In this document: in pieces, positions 6,419 through 9,698 of the stretch
Layout: every line of letters starts with the position of its first letter
Position numbering within the stretch: the stretch's first letter is position 1
Assembly: GCA_964411065.1 (NCBI GenBank)
Contig: CAYPJO010000070.1
Location: 1 to 9,698 of the forward strand
Direction of reading: 5' to 3'
Length of the DNA: 9,698 nt
From: DYHD01 sp964411065
GTDB taxonomy: Bacteria; Nitrospirota; Thermodesulfovibrionia; Thermodesulfovibrionales; Dissulfurispiraceae
Notes under the pieces: model-generated
What the model was told of the DNA's origin: nothing
Seen by the model: only the letters and a program-made list of their open reading frames with translations
Databases searched by the model: none
Program-made: the position numbers and the translations under genes

Positions 6419-7910
6419 TGCTTATCTTGTTGAAGTAGAAGTAGATGTCACCTCGAGGGGACTTCCGCATTTTTCAATTGTTGGTTTGCCTGATATAGCT
6501 GTAAAAGAGAGCAAAGACAGAGTGAAGGCAGCTCTAAAAAATGTGGGATTAAGCTTTCCCCTTAAACAGATAACTATAAATCTTGCTCCTGCAGACCTAA
6601 AGAAAGAAGGTTCCTCTTTCGACCTGCCTATTGCTATTGCAATCGTCTCCGCTGAGGGAATATTGCCATCAGACAAAATTGTAGATTACGTAATTGCCGG
6701 TGAATTATCCCTTGATGGGAGAATTAAGCCTATTAGGGGATCCTTACCCATAGCTCTCGAAGCAAAAAGACTATGCAAGAAGGGAATAATTCTACCTAAG
6801 GATAATGCAGGAGAGGCAGCAATTGTAGAAGGCATCAACGTTTATGGCTTTGACAACCTTCCCGAAGCGATAGAATTCTTAAAGGGGAACTTAGCTAAAG
6901 AGCCCTACAAAGTTGATATAAATACATTCATGTCAGAATCATCGGTATATGAAGATGATTTTTCAGATGTTAAAGGACAAGAGCACGCAAAGAGAGCATT
7001 AGAAGTCGCAGCCTCAGGTTCTCATAATGTCCTTATGATAGGACCCCCTGGCAGTGGAAAAACTATGCTTTCAAAGAGACTTCCCACTATTTTGCCACCG
7101 ATGACCTTCGAAGAGGCTCTCGAGACAACTAAAATCCACAGCGTTGCAGGGCTACTCAAAGATGGTCGAGCATTGCTTGCTACAAGGCCTTTTAGGTCAC
7201 CCCATCACACCATATCTGATGTGGCCTTAATAGGTGGTGGACAGATACCTCGACCAGGTGAAGTCTCATTAGCCCATCATGGTGTGCTTTTTCTTGATGA
7301 ACTCCCAGAATTCAAAAGAAGTGTACTGGAAGTTCTAAGACAACCTTTAGAAAATGGGACGGTGACAGTCTCAAGGGCAGTAGCCACTGTTGTTTACCCC
7401 GCTCAGTTCGTATTAGTCTCAGCTATGAACCCCTGCCCCTGTGGTTACTATGGCGATAGCCGACATCAATGCACTTGCACTTCAGGTATGATAACTCGTT
7501 ATCGTTCAAAGGTCTCAGGACCCCTTATGGATAGAATTGATATACACATTGAAGTCCCTGCAGTCCCTTTCAGGGAACTCTCTCAAGAGAATACCGGGGA
7601 ACGTTCTGATAAAATCAGAGAGAGGGTTATAAAAGCAAGGGAGATACAGTTAAGCAGATTCAAAGAGGATAAAATATTCGCCAACGGACAGATGAAGACA
7701 AGACATATCAAGAAATACTGCAAGCTCTCTGAAGATGCTCACAGCCTCCTTGATACTGCTATGCAGAGGCTCGGCTTAAGTGCAAGGGCTTATTCAAGGA
7801 TACTCAAGGTCTCCCGCACAATAGCTGACCTCGATAATTCACCAGACATCAAAGGTCATCACATCGCTGAAGCAATCCAATACAGGACTCTGGACAGAGG
7901 AACGCTTTAA
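6378..7910 (+). CDS. comM: YifB/ComM family Mg-chelatase-like AAA+ ATPase
   Basis: ComM is a hexameric AAA+ helicase that promotes branch migration during integration of DNA taken up by natural transformation; many non-competent bacteria also carry it. The 510 residues match the family length. Domains in order are an N-terminal Lon/ChlI-type fold (about 1-170, with GIDAYLVEVEVD and GLPHFSIVGLPD), then the AAA+ core with Walker A GPPGSGKT (222-229), Walker B VLFLDE (303-308), sensor VSAMNPC (347-353) and arginine-finger region GPLMDRID (381-388). A four-cysteine insert (Cys353, 355, 365, 367) probably binds zinc. The C-terminal Mg_chelatase_C helices include GLSARAYSRILKVSRTIADL (466-485). The ATG at 6378 gives the family's typical start. 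A TTG at 6366 is possible, with GAGG just before it. The start lies inside the radical SAM gene (41-base overlap, different frame), so translation is probably coupled. No other competence gene is visible. Confidence 0.93.
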   Translation: MLSKVLSACVIGIDAYLVEVEVDVTSRGLPHFSIVGLPDIAVKESKDRVKAALKNVGLSFPLKQITINLAPADLKKEGSSFDLPIAIAIVSAEGILPSDKIVDYVIAGELSLDGRIKPIRGSLPIALEAKRLCKKGIILPKDNAGEAAIVEGINVYGFDNLPEAIEFLKGNLAKEPYKVDINTFMSESSVYEDDFSDVKGQEHAKRALEVAASGSHNVLMIGPPGSGKTMLSKRLPTILPPMTFEEALETTKIHSVAGLLKDGRALLATRPFRSPHHTISDVALIGGGQIPRPGEVSLAHHGVLFLDELPEFKRSVLEVLRQPLENGTVTVSRAVATVVYPAQFVLVSAMNPCPCGYYGDSRHQCTCTSGMITRYRSKVSGPLMDRIDIHIEVPAVPFRELSQENTGERSDKIRERVIKAREIQLSRFKEDKIFANGQMKTRHIKKYCKLSEDAHSLLDTAMQRLGLSARAYSRILKVSRTIADLDNSPDIKGHHIAEAIQYRTLDRGTL

Positions 7911-7939
7911 TTAGTCATTGAAGCGGTTTGGATAAAAAG

Positions 7940-7991
7940 TCAGGTCTTGTAATTTTAGTTTTTTCCATAAAAAGCAAATTACAAAACCTGA
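7940..7991 (-). terminator. Terminator-like 16-bp hairpin, functional in the minus direction, or REP-like palindrome
   Basis: TCAGGTCTTGTAATTT (7940-7955) faces AAATTACAAAACCTGA (7976-7991). In + RNA one C.A mismatch breaks the stem at 7946/7985. In minus-strand RNA the same pair is G.U, so all 16 pairs form. The minus stem is followed at once by CTTTTTAT, a U-tract, while on + no U-tract follows. It therefore looks like an intrinsic terminator for minus-strand transcription coming from the RAYT relic, and it would shield comM (ends 7910) from antisense RNA. A REP-type palindrome belonging to the transposase is the alternative. Confidence 0.55.
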
Positions 7992-8100
7992 ACTCATCTT
8001 CTATATTGCCCTATCTCTTGAACCCTATTGCCCTTTTAGGCTTTGGTGGTTCAATGGTTATGTCATTCTCTGTAATAAGCAGACTTTTGATTTCTTTGTC

Positions 8101-8540
8101 TTATTTTGTTTTGCGAGATCTTCCTTTCTGAAAAGCAATTAGTTTTATTCTAAACAGCCTTCCTATCTGCCTTACAAACCTGTCGTCAGCACATGGGCGA
8201 TATGTTTTTGTGCTTTACCTTATTTACCTTATATTACTTATATTATCGACTAATATTGTATCCCCATCTCCTTTCCTTAGATATGCTGAACAATCTTTTA
8301 TTCTTATAGCAATATAACCGTCATCTGCTAAAACCTCCTCCCCCTCTCCTCTTTACATGATCACAGCACTTGACCAACGTTAATCTTCAGCCTTCTTAAC
8401 AATACCCTTATAGGATTATCTTCTACATATTGCATAGCAGATTAGGAGATGCTCTTCATCAAAAGTATAAAATGGTCGCTATCTCACTTTTCTATGTCGT
8501 TTTGCTCAATATACTCTCCTATGATAAAATTTTATAGGAT
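8101..8540 (-). pseudogene. Decayed REP-associated tyrosine transposase (RAYT, Y1/IS200-like)
   Basis: Minus-strand fragments line up in the order found in RAYT proteins. RPFYTFDEEHLLIC (8437-8478) is followed, after a shift of frame, by YVEDNPIR (8406-8429). After another shift comes VKKAED, a TAA where the family has Tyr (8380-8382), then RWSSAVIM. The same frame then continues through several stops to STKTYRPCADDRFVRQIGRL and a basic tail KGRSRKTK with stop at 8101. These match the family pattern 'F-x-x-D-x-E-H-L-L ... R-Y-V-E-x-N-P-V-R-A-G-L-V-K-x-A-E-D-Y-x-W-S-S-A ... T-x-T-x-R-P-x-x-D-x-x-F-V ... K-x-G-R-x-R-K'. A 9-bp tandem duplication (TTACCTTAT twice, 8215-8232) adds an extra I-R-stop. 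The N-terminal half with the HUH motif is not recognisable upstream of about 8540. It is dead in cis, but its presence predicts REP-like palindromes in the genome. Confidence 0.75.
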
Positions 8541-8716
8541 CACAAAGTGAACTTTTTAATGTTACATTTTAGGTACCCAAAGTTGAATTCATCCTATTAC
8601 AGCTATATGAGATAGGTCGAGGAGAATACTAAGTTACAGTGAGTATTAGAGGGTGCATAGGTTTAATTCATCAATCGAGCAAATATATTATCTCAAAGGC
8701 TCTTTAAATCTTTAAG
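8541..8716. other. Gene-free spacer between the RAYT relic and the sensor kinase
   Basis: No coding frame could be recognised here. It may contain the unrecognisable N-terminal part of the RAYT relic (minus) and must contain the start region of the kinase transcript. TATATT (8684-8689) and TATTAT (8686-8691) could serve as a -10 for the kinase, but neither has a good -35, so no promoter is called. Just outside it, ATAAAATTTTAT at 8524-8535 is a perfect palindrome of unknown meaning. Confidence 0.4.
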
Positions 8717-9698
8717 ATGGATGAATCCAAGCTTTCAAAATTAATATTGATTAAGTGTCCTATTAAAGCTGAAACCTGTAATCATCTTAAGTCTTTAAAG
8801 GAACTTTATGAATTGAATCTATCAATACTCAGTGCTATCCCCCATGCAGTTGTCGGATTAAAAGACCGTACAATATTTTTTGCCAATGACTCTGTTGAAA
8901 AAGTCTTTGGATGGAAGCCAGAAGAACTAATTGGAATGAAAACAAGGATTTTTTATCGGAGTGATGAGGACTATGAGAAAATAGGCAAATTGCTTTATCC
9001 TATTCTCAAAAAGCAGAGAACTCATTTCGCTGATTTCCCCTGTGTAAGAAAAGATGGTAGGGAAATCCTCTGCAGGGTAAGTGCCTCAGTAATAGGTGAA
9101 GAAATGACAGATAGAAGCATTGTAGTTATGTATGAAGACATTACAGAATATCACCAGATTAGAGAGGCACTGCAAAAAAGTGAGCAAAAATACCGTGAGC
9201 TTGTTGAAAATGCCAATAGCATCATCTTACGATGGAATTCACAGGGAGAAATCACCTTCATGAATGAATTTGGGCAAGCTTTTTTTGGCTATTCAGAAGA
9301 TGAGATAATAGGCAGACATGTAGTTGGAACAATCGTTCCTGAAAGAGAAACCACAGGGCGAGACCTGAGACCATTGATGAAAAAAATTTGTGCAGACCCG
9401 AGGGCATTTGAACATAACATTAATGAGAACATCAGGCGAGATGGAAGTCGTGTATGGATTGCATGGACAAATAAAGCTGTTTTAGATCAAAAAGGTGAGA
9501 TAACCGAGATCTTCAGTGTAGGGACAGACATTACTGAGTTTAAAAGAGCTCAGGAAGAATTACAGAGATACCGAGAACATCTTGAAGAGTTAGTAAAGGA
9601 ACGCACCTTTGAAGTTGAAAAAACAAAATCAGAACTTGAACAATCTAACATAAAGCTTAAAGAACTTGACAGACTTAAATCAATGTTTATCGCCTCTA
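8717..9698 (+). CDS. PAS-PAS sensor histidine kinase, N-terminal 327 residues (runs off the window)
   Basis: The frame is open from the ATG at 8717 to the last base; an in-frame TAA at 8705-8707 fixes the ATG as the first possible ATG start. Residues 36-147 form a PAS domain (IPHAVVGLKDRTIFFANDS, FGWKPEELIG, VRKDGREI, ending VMYEDITE). Residues 157-275 form a second PAS domain (YRELVENANSIILRWNSQG, FFGYSEDEIIG, IRRDGSRVWIAW, ending VGTDITE). A coiled coil (about 276-318) leads into LKSMFIAS, which in this family directly precedes the H-box 'M-S-H-E-L-R-T-P', expected just past the window. No transmembrane segment or signal peptide is seen, so sensing is probably cytoplasmic. Cys14 and Cys21 (CPIKAETC) precede the first PAS domain, and their role is unknown. 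No Shine-Dalgarno sequence is evident. The signal, the partner response regulator and any further C-terminal domains cannot be judged from the visible part. Confidence 0.88.
   Translation, partial: MDESKLSKLILIKCPIKAETCNHLKSLKELYELNLSILSAIPHAVVGLKDRTIFFANDSVEKVFGWKPEELIGMKTRIFYRSDEDYEKIGKLLYPILKKQRTHFADFPCVRKDGREILCRVSASVIGEEMTDRSIVVMYEDITEYHQIREALQKSEQKYRELVENANSIILRWNSQGEITFMNEFGQAFFGYSEDEIIGRHVVGTIVPERETTGRDLRPLMKKICADPRAFEHNINENIRRDGSRVWIAWTNKAVLDQKGEITEIFSVGTDITEFKRAQEELQRYREHLEELVKERTFEVEKTKSELEQSNIKLKELDRLKSMFIAS

Noticed and set aside
6422..6676. 84-residue minus frame
   Set aside because: Antisense to the conserved ComM N-terminal domain.
7928..8131. 67-residue + frame with hydrophobic content after comM
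   Set aside because: It has no ribosome-binding site, runs through the 7940-7991 hairpin and lies antisense to the RAYT C-terminus, whose conserved motifs explain the region better.
8720..8760. Second ATG at 8721 as the kinase start
   Set aside because: It is in a different frame from the PAS domains; only the ATG at 8717 opens the kinase frame.
1..9698. tRNA, rRNA, CRISPR array or defence/antiphage system
   Set aside because: No cloverleaf, rRNA-like stretch, regularly spaced repeats or defence-protein motifs were seen on either strand.

Overview
The window is AT-rich bacterial chromosome. It suggests an anaerobe with a corrinoid-dependent (Wood-Ljungdahl-type) metabolism, because it carries a RACo-like ferredoxin/ASKHA activator. 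It also carries glycolysis/gluconeogenesis genes, a two-PAS sensor kinase and transposase debris. The mix would fit a Nitrospirota-, Desulfobacterota- or candidate-phylum-type anaerobe. No marker in the window settles the lineage, and this placement is a weak inference.

Layout. Bases 1-625 are an insertion-sequence graveyard: the N-terminal part of a zinc-ribbon-type transposase on + runs into the N-terminal part of an IS1634-like transposase on -. Next come three minus-strand genes. A RACo-like reductive activator (626-2566) is preceded by a 230-base leader packed with inverted repeats. Upstream of it lies a compact two-gene unit, class II fructose-bisphosphate aldolase followed by phosphofructokinase (5413 down to 2797), with only 4 bases between the genes. 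A 75-base divergent intergenic region around 5459 carries a near-symmetric pair of extended -10 elements. From there a radical SAM gene of the YhcC/TIGR01212 type (5495-6418) and an overlapping comM/YifB AAA+ gene (6378-7910) run on +.

Bases 7911-8716 hold no intact gene. They contain a terminator-like 16-bp hairpin that pairs perfectly (one G.U) only in minus-strand RNA, and a decayed REP-associated tyrosine transposase (RAYT) with stops and a frameshift. The last gene (8717 to the window end, +) is the N-terminal 327 residues of a PAS-PAS histidine kinase, cut just before its H-box.

How the genes work together. Aldolase and phosphofructokinase catalyse consecutive steps between fructose-6-phosphate and the triose phosphates and are clearly co-transcribed. 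The RACo-like protein would re-reduce a corrinoid protein encoded elsewhere. The radical SAM and ComM genes are translationally coupled, but no shared pathway is evident. I see no new defence or mobile system. The most interesting non-coding signals are the RACo leader, the mirror-image divergent promoter and the strand-biased hairpin beside the RAYT relic.
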